Source: Lysobacterales bacterium
Lineage (GTDB): Bacteria > Pseudomonadota > Gammaproteobacteria > Xanthomonadales > Rhodanobacteraceae
DNA: 64,000 nt
Direction: 5' to 3'
Assembly: GCA_017305135.1 (NCBI GenBank)
Contig: JAFKNA010000017.1
Span: forward strand, 23,375-87,374
Both the position numbers and the translations under genes were made by a program. The first letter of the stretch is position 1; the number at the start of each line of letters is the position of its first letter. The notes below the pieces were generated by a model, which saw only the letters and a list, made by a program, of their open reading frames with translations, did not search any database and was not told where the DNA came from. Below, piece after piece: positions 9,204-19,055 of the stretch.

Positions 9204-9204
9204 G

Positions 9205-9492
9205 TCAGAACCGGTCGACGAATTCGATGGCGAGGCCAAGCTCCATGGCACGCGCCTCCAGCACCCTCTGCACCTCTTCGGCGTGCGTGCTGGAGGAGGC
9301 ATGCACGACCACGTCGTGCACGTCGCCGCGGTCGTCCGCGGAGAGCTCGAGGGAGCTGGAATCGTCGCGCATGCCGAGCATCAGCGCGCCGACCTCGTCG
9401 GCCCGGTCGACATGCTCCATTCCGGACAGGGTCTTCATCACCGACTCGAAGCCGGCATCGTCCCCGGTAATGCGAAAGCGCAGGGTGCGCAT
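9205..9492 (-). CDS. Conserved hypothetical protein upstream of metallothionein
   Basis: 95 residues, acidic, with no signal or membrane segment. It begins MRTLRFRITGDDAGFE and ends GLAIEFVDRF, looking like a small alpha/beta ferredoxin-fold domain; a stretch near residue 42 is rich in Asp and Ser (MRDDSSSLELSADDRGD). The ribosome site GGAGG is 4 nt before the ATG. It is the first gene of a two-gene unit with the metallothionein, which suggests a metal-related role. No function is known to me. Confidence 0.75.
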   Translation of the reverse strand: MRTLRFRITGDDAGFESVMKTLSGMEHVDRADEVGALMLGMRDDSSSLELSADDRGDVHDVVVHASSSTHAEEVQRVLEARAMELGLAIEFVDRF

Positions 9493-9658
9493 GGGTCCTC
9501 CATCGGATTCATGACACGCGAATCCACGCTAGGGCGGCCGCGCCGAACCCCGCATGAATCATCCGCGGCCCGCGCTGCGGGCACGCCGCTTGCCAATCGC
9601 GCGGTGGTTCAATAGCGTGGCGCAGGGGCCAGCCGGCCCGGGCGGCACAGGGCAGACG

Positions 9659-10210
9659 ATGGAAGAGACACCGGCGCCGGGCGGCTCCTTCGCCCGCATT
9701 CCCGAGCGCAACACCAGCGACGTGCTGCTGCGCACCGCCCAGCAGCACCATGTCTCGCTGTCGAGCATGGCCGACCTCAAGGCCAACATCCTGATCACGA
9801 TCTCGACCATCGTGCTGACCTGGTCGCTCGGACGGATGGGCGACCCGGACGCCCGCGCCACCATCCTGACCCTGGCCGGCTTCACCCTGGTCGCGCTGTT
9901 CCTCGCCATTCTCGCCGTGCTGCCGAAGTACCGCGGCATGCGCGTCGAGCAGGGACCGCTGCCGCAGGATTTCAACCTGCTGTTCTTCGGCCATTTCGCC
10001 GGCCTCAGCCGCGAACGCTTCCTGGAGGAAGTCACCCGTTCGATGAAGCCGGACGGCTCGGTGTACCTCACCATGGCCAACGACCTGTATTCGATCGGCT
10101 GGTATCTCGCCCATCGCAAGTACCGCTATCTCCGCTACAGCTACCTGTTCTTCCTGGCCGGGCTGGTCTGCGCATGCGTGGTCCGGGCGTGGACGATGCT
10201 GGCGCCCTGA
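9659..10210 (+). CDS. Pycsar effector-like membrane protein (DUF5706 type)
   Basis: 183 residues from the ATG at 9659; an in-frame ATG at 9554 would add 35 low-complexity residues and looks less likely. The N-terminus has the family block LLRTAQQHHVSLSSMADLKA followed by a transmembrane helix (NILITISTIVLTWSLG), a second helix (ATILTLAGFTLVALFLAILA), an FGHFAGLSRERFLEEV segment and a C-terminal helix (YSYLFFLAGLVCACVV). This matches DUF5706/PycTM proteins. In Pycsar systems such proteins are triggered by cyclic pyrimidine nucleotides to damage the membrane. No cyclase gene is adjacent, so a defence role here is inference. Confidence 0.7.
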   Translation: MEETPAPGGSFARIPERNTSDVLLRTAQQHHVSLSSMADLKANILITISTIVLTWSLGRMGDPDARATILTLAGFTLVALFLAILAVLPKYRGMRVEQGPLPQDFNLLFFGHFAGLSRERFLEEVTRSMKPDGSVYLTMANDLYSIGWYLAHRKYRYLRYSYLFFLAGLVCACVVRAWTMLAP

Positions 10211-10277
10211 GCGCCGCCGATCCGGGTGCGGCTTCCGGTATCGTTCGCCGCACCATCGAGGTTCGGGGAGCTCCTTC

Positions 10278-13200
10278 ATGCGCGCATGCCGCTTCGTGCT
10301 GGCGATCGTCCTGTTGTTGCCGTTCCTGCCGGTCGGGACCGGCGCGGCCGAGGCTGAAGTCCCGCCCGCCCTTGAGCCCTGGCAGGGCTGGGCCATGCAT
10401 GGCGAGGAATACCGCGCCTGCCCGCTGGTGGCCGGACAGGGCGGCACGGAGCGCGCCGACTTCCTGTGCGCCTGGCCCGGCGTGCTGCACATCGATGCCG
10501 GCGCGGGCGGCGCCGGGATCCGCCAGGCGTGGCAGGTCGATGCGGAAAGCTGGGTGCCCTTGCCCGGGGATGCGGAGCACTGGCCGCAGGAGGTCACGGT
10601 GGATGGCCGCCTGGTGCCAGTGGTCGATCGGAAGGGTCCGGCCCTGCGGCTGGCGCCTGGGCGGCACGAGTTGCGCGCACGCATTCCCTGGGCCAGGCGA
10701 CCGCAATCCCTCGCGGTGCCGGCCGCCGTCGGCCTGATCGCACTCACGCTGGAGGGGAAGGCGATCCTCCCCGTGCAGCGCGACGGCGACGCGCTGACGC
10801 TGGGTCGCGCCGAAGGCCCGGCTCCCGAGGCGGACAGCCTGCAACTGCGCGTCTACCGTCGGCTCAGCGACGGCGTGCCGGCCATGCTGGCGACCGAAAT
10901 CCAGTTCTCCGTGTCCGGCCAGGTGCGCGAGGAACTGGTCGGCCCGGCATTGCCGGAAGGCTTTGCGCCGCTCGCCATAGACAGCGTCTGGCCCGCGCGG
11001 ATGGACGCCGACGGGCGCCTGCGCGTGCGGGTCGCCCCGGGCGCCGCTACGGTGACGGTCGAGGCGCGTGCCACCGCGCCACTCGATAAAGCGGTGGCGC
11101 CGTCGAATGCAGCACCCTGGCCACCACAGGAAATCTGGAGCTATCAGGATGCGCCGCGCCTGCGCGTGACGGTGCCGACCGGCGCGATCCAGGTGGATCC
11201 CGCCCAGGCGCAGGTGCCCGCCGAGTGGTCCGGCCTGCCGGCCTTCGCGCTCGGCGCGGGCGCCGTGCTCGACATCGAGGAGCGTTCGCGCGGCCTCGCC
11301 GCCGACGCGCGCAACCGGCTTTCGCTCCAGCGGGAGATGTGGCTCGACTTCGATGGTGGGGGCTGGTTCGCACGTGACCGCATCAGCGGCGAGATGCGCG
11401 CCGGCTGGCGCCTCGACACGCGCGCCCCGTTCCGGCTGGAGCGCGCGGAGGCGGCGCCGGGTGGCAACGCGGAACTCCTGCTGGTGACGCAGGGCGCGCA
11501 GGCGGATCTGCGCGGCGTCGAATGGCGGACGCCGCAGGTGGATCTTTCCGCCGGCGTTCGCGTCGAGCCGGCGAATGCGAGCCTGCCGGTCGCCGGCTGG
11601 CAGGAAACCTTCGATGGCATCGACAGCACGCTGCATCTTCCCAGCGGCTACCGCCTGCTCGCGGCCCCCGGCGCCGATCGCGCCGACGGCAGCTGGATGT
11701 CGCGCTGGACGCTGCTGGACGTGTTCCTCGCCGCCGTGGTGGCGCTGCTGGCCTGGAAGGCATTCGGGCGGGCCGCCGGCATCGCCGCGGTGTTCTACCT
11801 CGTGCTGGGCTACCAGGAGGCGGGCGCGCCGGTATGGACGCTGATCGCCGTGTGCCTGCTGGTGCTGGTCGTGCGCGAGCTCCCGATCGGGCGGCTCAGG
11901 ACTGCGTGCGCGTGGCTGCGCAACGCGGCCATGCTTCTTTTGGTTCTCGTCGCCCTGCCCTTCGTCGCCACCCAGGTGCGGTCGGCGGTCTACCCGCAAC
12001 TGGAAGCCGCCACCGCGCCGCAGACGTTCGTCATGGTCGAGTTTCGCGAACCCGCCGACCGCAGCAGGGCGGTGGAGGAAGTCGCGCCCATGACACTGCC
12101 ACCGTCACCACCCGCCCCGCCGCCGCCACCCGCCCCCGCAGCCGACCTGCAGCAGGGTGGCAGCGGCCAAAACCGACTGGAAAGCGTGACCGTCACCGGT
12201 TCACGCGTTCGTGCTCAGGACCTCGTGGAGCGCTACAGCGAATCCACCGTGTTGCAGACGGGCGCAGGCGAGCCCTCCTGGACGCTAGGCCATCGGTACA
12301 GCCTGGGCTGGACCGGGCCGATCCTGCCGACGCAGACCGTACGCCTGGTGATCGCGCCGCTGTGGCTGGTACGGAGCCTGCGCATCGTGCTGGTGGCGTT
12401 GCTCGGCTTCCTGCTGTGGCGCATGGCAGGGGCAGGCAGGACATGGCTGCGTGGCAGCACCGGCGCGCTTGCGGCAGTGATGGCCCTGGGCGTCGCCGCC
12501 CCGCTGCCGGCCAACGCCCAGGAATTCCCGCCCGACGCCCTGATTGGCGAGCTGCATGACCGATTGGCCGAGGCGCCCGAGTGCGCGCCGGCCTGTGCCT
12601 CGATCGCTCTGGCGGAGGTGCGTGCCCGCGGCGAGGCCATCGATGTGGTGCTGCAGGCCCACGCGAGCACGCGGGTTGCCCTGCCGCTGCCGACGGATGA
12701 CTCCGCCCTGGCGTTGACGGAGGTGCGCGTGGATGGCGTGAGCCATGACCTTGCCGCACGCCACCGGGGGCGCCTGTGGCTATCACTGGAGCGCGGCGTG
12801 CATCGGCTCGAGCTCGCCTATGTCGCGCATGCGGATAAGGCCGCGCTGGCGTTTCCGTTGACGCCGAAGCGTGTGGTGTTCTCCGGCGAAGGATGGGATT
12901 CGAGTGGCCTGGTCGAGGATCGCCTGCAGACGGAAACCCTGGGCCTGGCGAGGCTGCGTGACGGGGGCGAGGCAGCGGCGATCGGCAGCGGTGCGCAGCA
13001 GTTCGTGCCATTCGTGCGGGTGACCCGCGAGCTGCGCTTGGGGCTGGACTGGTGGGTGAATACCGGGGTCGAGCGGCTGGCGCCGGCGGAAGGCGGTTTC
13101 ACCGTCGCGGTTCCAGTGCTGGCCGGCGAACACGTGGCGACCGATGTACGCGTAGAGGGCGGGAGCGTGTTGGCTGCGCTGGCCGCCGACGCGGACACGA

Positions 13201-14402
13201 CCCACTGGCAGTCGGATCTCGACAAGGCGGCGACGCTCGAGCTGACTGCGCCGTCGCTGGGTGACCGTGCCGAAACCTGGTTCGTGCTCGTCAGTCCCAC
13301 GTGGCACGTGGAGTTCAGCGGGGTGCCACCAGTGGCGCCCGAGGCATCCGGCACGGGCGATCGCGACGCCTGGCATGCCTTCGAGTTCCACCCGCTTCCG
13401 GGCGAGCAGCTCCGCGTGGCGGTGACGCGGCCGGAGCCGGTGCAGGGTGCGAGCCGCGCCATCGACCGCGTCGTGCTGCGGCACGATGTAGGCAAGCGGG
13501 CCACGACGGGCACGCTCGAGCTCTCGATGCGCGCCAGCCAGGGCGGCGAGCAGGCGATCACCCTGCCCGCCGATGCGGAGCTGCTCGGCGTGAGGCGCGA
13601 TGGCGTGCCGCTCAATCTGCGCGCGGTGGATGGCAGGCTCACGCTGCCGCTGGCGCGCGGCACGCAGCAGTTCGCGGTCGAGTTCCGCGAGGCCGTACCG
13701 GTCGCCTTCCGCGTCGCCACGCCGCCCATCGCGCTGGGCGCTCCGGCGGCCAACATCCAGCTCCAGATGGGCCTTCCGCAGGATCGCTGGCTGCTCGCCA
13801 CGTCGGGGCCGGTGAACGGGCCTGCTGTCCTCTATTGGGGCGAGTTGCTGGTGATGCTGCTGGTGGCCTTCGCCCTGTCGCGCCTGCCGCGCTCGCCGCT
13901 GCGCCTGTGGCAATGGATCCTGCTCGGGCTCGGCTTTTCCACCACTTCGTGGCTGGCGCTGGGGATCGTGGTCGCCTGGCTGTTCGCGCTCGAGTGGCGC
14001 CGACGCGCCGGCGTGACCTCGCCGCTTCGTTTCAACCTCGCGCAGGTCGGGCTCGCGGTATTCACGCTGTGCGCGCTGCTGGCGCTGCTGGACGCGATCC
14101 GGCATGGCCTGCTCGCCTGGCCCGACATGCACGTGACCGGCAACGGTTCCAGCGCGCATTCGCTGCAGTGGTTCGCCGACCGCAGTCCCGACCTCCTGCC
14201 GGTGGCGAGCGTCATCAGCCTGCCGCTCTGGATCTATCGCGTGGCGATGCTGGCCTGGTCGCTGTGGCTGGCGACGGCGCTGGTCAGTTGGCTGAAGCGC
14301 GGCTTCCTCGCCTGGAGCCACGATGGCTACTGGCGTCGCTGGCCGCGCAGGGCGAGAGTCGAGACGACCCCCGCGTCGCCGCCGGAAGTGCCTGCCGAAT
14401 GA
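10278..14402 (+). CDS. Very large multi-segment membrane/periplasmic protein of unknown function
   Basis: 1374 residues. A signal peptide (about 1-23) precedes a long beta-rich region, a first membrane cluster (about 475-560, with [15 protein letters not shown] and [15 protein letters not shown]), a proline-rich linker ([14 protein letters not shown], near 610-622), then [17 protein letters not shown] near 635, a helix near 690-715, a second helix pair (about 722-745), another long beta-rich domain and a C-terminal membrane cluster from about 1186. The VTVTGSR segment resembles the mature N-terminus of xanthomonad TonB-dependent receptors, though no beta-barrel follows. The stop overlaps the prmC start (ATGA). 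I do not recognise the family. Confidence 0.85.
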   Translation: MRACRFVLAIVLLLPFLPVGTGAAEAEVPPALEPWQGWAMHGEEYRACPLVAGQGGTERADFLCAWPGVLHIDAGAGGAGIRQAWQVDAESWVPLPGDAEHWPQEVTVDGRLVPVVDRKGPALRLAPGRHELRARIPWARRPQSLAVPAAVGLIALTLEGKAILPVQRDGDALTLGRAEGPAPEADSLQLRVYRRLSDGVPAMLATEIQFSVSGQVREELVGPALPEGFAPLAIDSVWPARMDADGRLRVRVAPGAATVTVEARATAPLDKAVAPSNAAPWPPQEIWSYQDAPRLRVTVPTGAIQVDPAQAQVPAEWSGLPAFALGAGAVLDIEERSRGLAADARNRLSLQREMWLDFDGGGWFARDRISGEMRAGWRLDTRAPFRLERAEAAPGGNAELLLVTQGAQADLRGVEWRTPQVDLSAGVRVEPANASLPVAGWQETFDGIDSTLHLPSGYRLLAAPGADRADGSWMSRWTLLDVFLAAVVALLAWKAFGRAAGIAAVFYLVLGYQEAGAPVWTLIAVCLLVLVVRELPIGRLRTACAWLRNAAMLLLVLVALPFVATQVRSAVYPQLEAATAPQTFVMVEFREPADRSRAVEEVAPMTLPPSPPAPPPPPAPAADLQQGGSGQNRLESVTVTGSRVRAQDLVERYSESTVLQTGAGEPSWTLGHRYSLGWTGPILPTQTVRLVIAPLWLVRSLRIVLVALLGFLLWRMAGAGRTWLRGSTGALAAVMALGVAAPLPANAQEFPPDALIGELHDRLAEAPECAPACASIALAEVRARGEAIDVVLQAHASTRVALPLPTDDSALALTEVRVDGVSHDLAARHRGRLWLSLERGVHRLELAYVAHADKAALAFPLTPKRVVFSGEGWDSSGLVEDRLQTETLGLARLRDGGEAAAIGSGAQQFVPFVRVTRELRLGLDWWVNTGVERLAPAEGGFTVAVPVLAGEHVATDVRVEGGSVLAALAADADTTHWQSDLDKAATLELTAPSLGDRAETWFVLVSPTWHVEFSGVPPVAPEASGTGDRDAWHAFEFHPLPGEQLRVAVTRPEPVQGASRAIDRVVLRHDVGKRATTGTLELSMRASQGGEQAITLPADAELLGVRRDGVPLNLRAVDGRLTLPLARGTQQFAVEFREAVPVAFRVATPPIALGAPAANIQLQMGLPQDRWLLATSGPVNGPAVLYWGELLVMLLVAFALSRLPRSPLRLWQWILLGLGFSTTSWLALGIVVAWLFALEWRRRAGVTSPLRFNLAQVGLAVFTLCALLALLDAIRHGLLAWPDMHVTGNGSSAHSLQWFADRSPDLLPVASVISLPLWIYRVAMLAWSLWLATALVSWLKRGFLAWSHDGYWRRWPRRARVETTPASPPEVPAE

Positions 14403-15238
14403 GCGACATCCGCCAGCTGCTCGGAGCCGCCACCGCGAGGCTCGGCGGCGGCGAGGAAGCGCGCGGCGAGGCGGAGATCCTGCTCGCGCATGCGCTCGGG
14501 CGCTCGCGCACGTGGCTGTTCGCCTGGCCGGAGTTCGAGCCCGATGGCGCCGCCGAAGCGACGTTCTGGCGGCTGGTCGGGGCGCGCCAAGGCGGAAAGC
14601 CCGTCGCCTATCTCACCGGCCGGCGCGGGTTCTGGTCACTCGAGCTCGAAGTGACACCGGCAGTGCTGATCCCGCGTGCCGAGACCGAACGGCTGGTGGA
14701 ACTGGCCTTGGAGCGCATCCCGCAAGCTCGGCATGCCGCGGTCGCGGATCTTGGCACCGGTTCCGGTGCGATCGCGCTTGCCCTCGCCAGCGAACGGCCG
14801 ATGGCGAAAGTGCTCGCCACCGATGCCAGCCTAGACGCCCTGGCCGTGGCCGCATCGAACGCCCGGCGGCTCGGCCTGCGCAACATCCAGTTTGCGGAGG
14901 GCGACTGGTGCGCGGCGCTCGGCGACCGGCGCTTCGATGCGATCGTGTCCAATCCGCCCTATATCGAGGCCGGCGATCCACACCTTGCGCAGGGCGACCT
15001 CCCGCACGAACCGCCGGCCGCGCTGGAATCTGGCGCCGACGGGCTGGATGCGATCCGCGCCATCATCCGGGCGACTCCGGCGCATCTGCAGGCGGGCGGC
15101 TGGCTGCTGCTGGAGCATGGTTGGAACCAGGGCGCGGCGGTGCGGGCGCTGCTCGGCGCGGCCGGTTTCGCCGCGGTTGCCACCGCGCAGGATCTTGGTG
15201 GGCGCGATCGGGTCAGCTCGGGCCGCTGGCCCGGCTGA
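14399..15238 (+). CDS. prmC: Peptide chain release factor N5-glutamine methyltransferase
   Basis: 279 residues. PrmC/HemK uses SAM to methylate the GGQ glutamine of RF1 and RF2. The N-terminal helical domain ([20 protein letters not shown]) is followed by the AdoMet fold with [15 protein letters not shown] and the catalytic NPPYIE motif, both intact. The start codon overlaps the stop of the preceding gene by 4 nt, so translation is probably coupled. A hairpin with a T-run near 15584-15609 may end transcription. Confidence 0.95.
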   Translation: MSDIRQLLGAATARLGGGEEARGEAEILLAHALGRSRTWLFAWPEFEPDGAAEATFWRLVGARQGGKPVAYLTGRRGFWSLELEVTPAVLIPRAETERLVELALERIPQARHAAVADLGTGSGAIALALASERPMAKVLATDASLDALAVAASNARRLGLRNIQFAEGDWCAALGDRRFDAIVSNPPYIEAGDPHLAQGDLPHEPPAALESGADGLDAIRAIIRATPAHLQAGGWLLLEHGWNQGAAVRALLGAAGFAAVATAQDLGGRDRVSSGRWPG

Positions 15239-15583
15239 GTCGCGCCGGCCCCCGCGCGGGAGACTTCGCGGCGTCCTCCATGCACCCTGTGCACGTTCTG
15301 CGCGGCCGCCCAGGTGATCACTGAAACGTGCGCCATGTCACGGCCCCGCTGTGCGCCGCGCACGCCGGCGTGCGGCGGATGCGACACGGATTCCTCCATC
15401 GCGCCACCGCATCATGTGCGCACCGGCGGGCCGCTCCAAACCCGGCCGCCGCGGATGTCGCGCGTGAGCGCCACGGGCCGGCCCTGCCCAATCAGGGGCC
15501 GGCGAGCGCATCGCAGGGAGCGGTGCCGAAGGGACGAACGGGCCACGGATGGCCGCCAGGATGGCTTCCTCTCGAAAACCTTC
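15239..15583. other. Intergenic stretch without a recognisable gene
   Basis: About 345 bp between prmC and its putative terminator. It is GC-rich with several inverted repeats, for example GGCCGGCCCTGCCCAATCAG followed by GGGGCCGG. No start with a plausible ribosome site and no family-like protein on either strand. A structured RNA ending at the 15584 terminator is possible, but I matched it to no known class. Confidence 0.4.
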
Positions 15584-15609
15584 ACCCCTGCCGACGCGGG
15601 GGTTTTTTT
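15584..15609 (+). terminator. Rho-independent terminator
   Basis: A short stem ACCCC/GGGGT with a loop of about 10 nt is followed by seven T. It faces plus-strand transcripts from prmC or from an RNA in the gap, and stops just before the converging dxs gene. Confidence 0.6.
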
Positions 15610-15612
15610 CAA

Positions 15613-17454
15613 TCAACCCACGTTGCTCAGGCTGGCCGGGGCGAGCAGGTGGGTGAAGCGTCCGCGCACGCTGGCTTCGATGCCGGTGGCGTCGAGACCT
15701 TCAAGGGCCAGCAGTTCCTCGCGCGTCGCGTGCTCCAGGAAACGGTCGGAGAGGCCGAGCTGGAGCAGCGGAGTGCGCAGGCCGTGCGCATGGAGGCACT
15801 CGCCCACGGCGCTGCCGGCGCCGCCCATCACCGCGTTGTCCTCGATCGTGACCAGGGCCTCGTGGGAGGCGGCAAGCTCCAGCAGGAGATCCTCGTCCAG
15901 CGGCTTCACGAAACGCATGTCGACCAGGCTTGCATCCAGCGCTTCGGCCACCGCCGCTGCCGGTTCCAGCATGGGGCCGAAGGCGAGCAGGGCGATGCCG
16001 TGCCCACGACGGCGGAGCTTGGCCTTGCCGATCGGCAGCGGCGCGAGCTCTCGCGCCGGCACCACGCCGATGCCGCTGCCGCGCGGGTAGCGCACCGCCG
16101 CCGGGCCTTTATGCAGGAAGGCGGTGGTGAGCATGCGGCGGCATTCGTCCTCGTCGGAGGGCGCCATCACCAGCAGGTTCGGGATCGCGCGCAGGTAGGA
16201 GAGATCGAAACTCCCCGCATGCGTGGCGCCGTCGGGTCCGACCACGCCTGCGCGGTCGATGGCGAAGGTGACGTCGAGTTTCTGCAGCGCGACATCATGG
16301 ATGAGCTGGTCGTAGGCTCGCTGCAGGAACGTGGAATAGATCGCGACCACCGGTTTCATGCCCCCGCAGGCGAGGCCGGCGGCGAAGGTCACTGCGTGCT
16401 GCTCGGCGATGGCGACATCGAAGTAGCGATCCGGGTATTCGCGCGAAAAGCGCACCAGTCCCGAGCCCTCGCGCATGGCCGGGGTGATCGCGCACAGGCG
16501 CGGGTCGGCCGCCGCCATGTCGCACAACCAGTCGCTGAAGACCTCCGTGTAGGTGACCGCCGTGCGGGTGGATTTGAGCGCCACGCCGGTGAGCGGGTCG
16601 AACGGCCCCACCGCATGGTAGGCGACCTGGGCGCGCTCGGCTGGCGGGTAGCCCTTGCCCTTGGTGGTGAGGACGTGGAGCAGCTGCGGACCCTTGCGAT
16701 CGCGGAGCGCGTGCAGCGCCGCCAGCAGCGCCGGCAGGTCGTGGCCGTCGATCGGCCCGGTGTAGCGGAAGCCGAGTTCCTCGAACAGCTTCGCCGGTAC
16801 GAAGCCATTCTCGCGATATCGCGCGGAACCGTCTTCGCCCCCGTCCGGGCGCTCCCTGGGCCGGTGCGTCGTGGAGCGTGTCATCGCGCCCACGTTCTCG
16901 CTGATCGACATGCGGTTGTCGTTCAGCACGACCAGCATGTCGGGCGCGAGCTCGCCGCCGTGGTTGAGGGCCTCGAAGGCCATGCCGGCGGTCATCGCGC
17001 CATCGCCGATCACGGCCACGGTGCGCTGCGGGTTGCCCCGCCGCTGCGCCGCGACCGCCATGCCGAGTGCCGCGCCGATCGAGGTCGAGGAATGACCGAC
17101 GCCGAAGGCGTCGTACGCACTTTCCTCGCGCGAGGGGAAGGGGGCCAGGCCGCCCTTGTGCTTGATGGTGGTGATGCGGTCGCGCCGGCCGGTCAGGATC
17201 TTGTGCGCGTAGCACTGGTGGCCGACATCCCACACCAGCCGGTCGGACGGAGTGTCGTAGACGTAATGCAGGGCCACGGTGAGTTCGACCACGCCCAGAT
17301 TGGCGGCGAAGTGCCCGCCGGAGGTGGCGACAGATTCGACGAGATAGGCGCGCAGTTTCTGTGCCAGCGCGGGCAATTCCGCGGCGGCCAGGCGCCTCAG
17401 GTCGGCGGGCGCGTCGATGCGCGCCAGGTGGGGAAACCGCAGCGGGTCGATCAT
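15613..17454 (-). CDS. dxs: 1-deoxy-D-xylulose-5-phosphate synthase
   Basis: 613 residues. It condenses pyruvate and glyceraldehyde-3-phosphate with thiamine diphosphate, the first step of the MEP isoprenoid pathway. Visible are the N-terminal [28 protein letters not shown], the TPP motif [18 protein letters not shown]...[20 protein letters not shown], and [14 protein letters not shown]. All domains are complete. The start at 17454 ([10 protein letters not shown]) matches family N-termini, with a weak ribosome site. It lies 47 bp downstream of the ion-channel gene and may share its transcript. Confidence 0.97.
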   Translation of the reverse strand: MIDPLRFPHLARIDAPADLRRLAAAELPALAQKLRAYLVESVATSGGHFAANLGVVELTVALHYVYDTPSDRLVWDVGHQCYAHKILTGRRDRITTIKHKGGLAPFPSREESAYDAFGVGHSSTSIGAALGMAVAAQRRGNPQRTVAVIGDGAMTAGMAFEALNHGGELAPDMLVVLNDNRMSISENVGAMTRSTTHRPRERPDGGEDGSARYRENGFVPAKLFEELGFRYTGPIDGHDLPALLAALHALRDRKGPQLLHVLTTKGKGYPPAERAQVAYHAVGPFDPLTGVALKSTRTAVTYTEVFSDWLCDMAAADPRLCAITPAMREGSGLVRFSREYPDRYFDVAIAEQHAVTFAAGLACGGMKPVVAIYSTFLQRAYDQLIHDVALQKLDVTFAIDRAGVVGPDGATHAGSFDLSYLRAIPNLLVMAPSDEDECRRMLTTAFLHKGPAAVRYPRGSGIGVVPARELAPLPIGKAKLRRRGHGIALLAFGPMLEPAAAVAEALDASLVDMRFVKPLDEDLLLELAASHEALVTIEDNAVMGGAGSAVGECLHAHGLRTPLLQLGLSDRFLEHATREELLALEGLDATGIEASVRGRFTHLLAPASLSNVG

Positions 17455-17501
17455 GCGTGAATTGTCTGTTCCGGCCGCTGCGCGGGCAAGGCGGCCGCCG
17501 G

Positions 17502-18224
17502 TCAGCGTGCGCGCTGGGTCACCGCGATGCCGATCAGCCGCGACACCACCAGCGCGAGGTACATCACGCCGACGAAGATCTCGAGGCTGGCGATGGCGTG
17601 CGCCGCCGGTGACATGGGCACGATGTCGCCCAGCCCGGTGCTGGAGAGGAGCACGAAGCTGAAGAAGAGGAGTTCGGTCCAGGTGTGGGGTGCGTTGGGG
17701 TCGATGCCGGTGCTGAGGCAGGCGGGTTGCACCATCTGGCAGGTGGCGAAGACGTAGGCGAAGGCCCAGGCGAGCAGGGTGAAGGTGGCCCCGGCGGCGA
17801 ACAGTTCGTCGCGCGTGGCGCGCCGGTCCGCCAGCATGTAGGCCACCAGGCAGGCGACCGCATGGAAGTAAAACAGCGCCTCCAGCCCCATCCCCCAAGG
17901 CAGCAGCCAGCGCATCCCGCCGAGCACCGCGAGGAGGTAGGCGGCGCCCGCGGGAATGGCAATCGCCGCCGCGACCACCACGCGACGGCCACCCGCCGTG
18001 CGATGCACCATCTGTAGTGCCAGCAGCAGGACCAGAATGCCGGTCGTGCCCAGGGCGGCGCGCCCGGCTGGCGTGTTCTCAAAAAAGGGATAGGCGAGCA
18101 GCGCGAGCAGCTGTGCCCCGAGCAGGATAGCCGAGGGATGGCGATCGACCGCGGCCACGCCGCGCGACAACTGCGCGCGCAGGCGGTGACCCGCTCCAGC
18201 CGTGTCAGTGCGGCCGGCGATCAC
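17502..18224 (-). CDS. Two-pore-helix ion channel family membrane protein
   Basis: 240 residues with about six hydrophobic helices. The C-terminal part ([20 protein letters not shown], then [16 protein letters not shown]) is an ion_trans_2-type pore; the filter reads STGLGD instead of the TVGYGD of classical K+ channels. The GTG start at 18224 overlaps the end of the HNH gene by 20 bp. No ligand-binding domain is visible. It lies between the HNH gene and dxs on the same strand. Ion selectivity cannot be inferred safely from this filter. Confidence 0.75.
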   Translation of the reverse strand: MIAGRTDTAGAGHRLRAQLSRGVAAVDRHPSAILLGAQLLALLAYPFFENTPAGRAALGTTGILVLLLALQMVHRTAGGRRVVVAAAIAIPAGAAYLLAVLGGMRWLLPWGMGLEALFYFHAVACLVAYMLADRRATRDELFAAGATFTLLAWAFAYVFATCQMVQPACLSTGIDPNAPHTWTELLFFSFVLLSSTGLGDIVPMSPAAHAIASLEIFVGVMYLALVVSRLIGIAVTQRAR

Positions 18225-18861
18225 GGGGCAGATGGCCGACCAGGAACTCCATCTGGTCGGCCAGGATGTTGCGGTTGGAGAGGATCAGGTGCTCCACCCA
18301 GCTCGGCCGGTACGGGACCGCGAGCAGTGGCATGCCGGCCTGTTGCGGGGTGCGGTTGCCCTTCTTCACGTTGCAGGACCAGCAGGCGGTGACCACGTTC
18401 ATCCAGGTATCGCGCCCGCCACGGGACACCGGCACCACGTGGTCGCGGGTCAGTTCGCCGCGGCTGAAAGAGTTGCCGCAGTACAGGCACAGCATGCGAT
18501 CGCGTGCAAACAGGCTGGCATTGCTCAGCGCCGGCGCGGGATCGTTGGCACCCGGGCGTGCATGACCGGAGCTGGCGACGATCGGATGCAGCTGCAGCAG
18601 GCTCTGCCTCCCTGTGAGGCGGTTCATGCCGCCGCGGATGGTGAGGCAGGCTTCACCGAGCGTCCAGGCCACGGCCCCCCGCACGTACAGGCAGGCGGCG
18701 TCCTGCCAGCTGATCCAGTCGAGGATGCGCCCGGTCGAATCGAGCGAAAGCACGCGCGTGGAGTGGATGTCGCCAATGGTCGCGACCACTGCCTGCACCT
18801 TGACCTCCTGCGGCGCCACGGCGCCGAAGCCATCGCATCGGGGCATGCGACGCGCCAGCAT
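18205..18861 (-). CDS. HNH endonuclease family protein
   Basis: 218 residues. The C-terminal half carries a zinc-bound HNH domain: LCLYCGNSF, LTRDHVVPVSRGGRD, ACWSCNVKKGNRTP. The N-terminal part (VLSLDSTGRILDWISWQDAA) is shared by chromosomal HNH proteins of gammaproteobacteria whose target is unknown. Starts at 18861 or 18846 are both possible; neither has a strong ribosome site. It overlaps the channel gene. Confidence 0.8.
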   Translation of the reverse strand: MLARRMPRCDGFGAVAPQEVKVQAVVATIGDIHSTRVLSLDSTGRILDWISWQDAACLYVRGAVAWTLGEACLTIRGGMNRLTGRQSLLQLHPIVASSGHARPGANDPAPALSNASLFARDRMLCLYCGNSFSRGELTRDHVVPVSRGGRDTWMNVVTACWSCNVKKGNRTPQQAGMPLLAVPYRPSWVEHLILSNRNILADQMEFLVGHLPRDRRPH

Positions 18862-19055
18862 AGACCAGAGTTTCCATGCGTGGGAAGGCGGTTGCGTCCG
18901 GCGCCGGGTCGGCTTGCCGTCGCATCCTTTCGGGCCGCGATCGATTCATTGCGATGCGGCAGCAGCTTGGCCGCTTCGCTGCGCTCGCGCCAACCTTCGG
19001 ATCCTCGCCTTCACGCCCGGGCGGCGCTGCGGCGATCATCCTTCGGAACGGCGCC

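Noticed and set aside
12095-12150. A genuine TonB protein in the large membrane gene
   Set aside because: The proline-rich stretch is short and no TonB C-terminal domain follows; only the linker resembles TonB.
15371-15583. 4.5S RNA, RNase P RNA or a known riboswitch in the prmC-dxs gap
   Set aside because: The hallmark sequences of these RNAs are absent on both strands.
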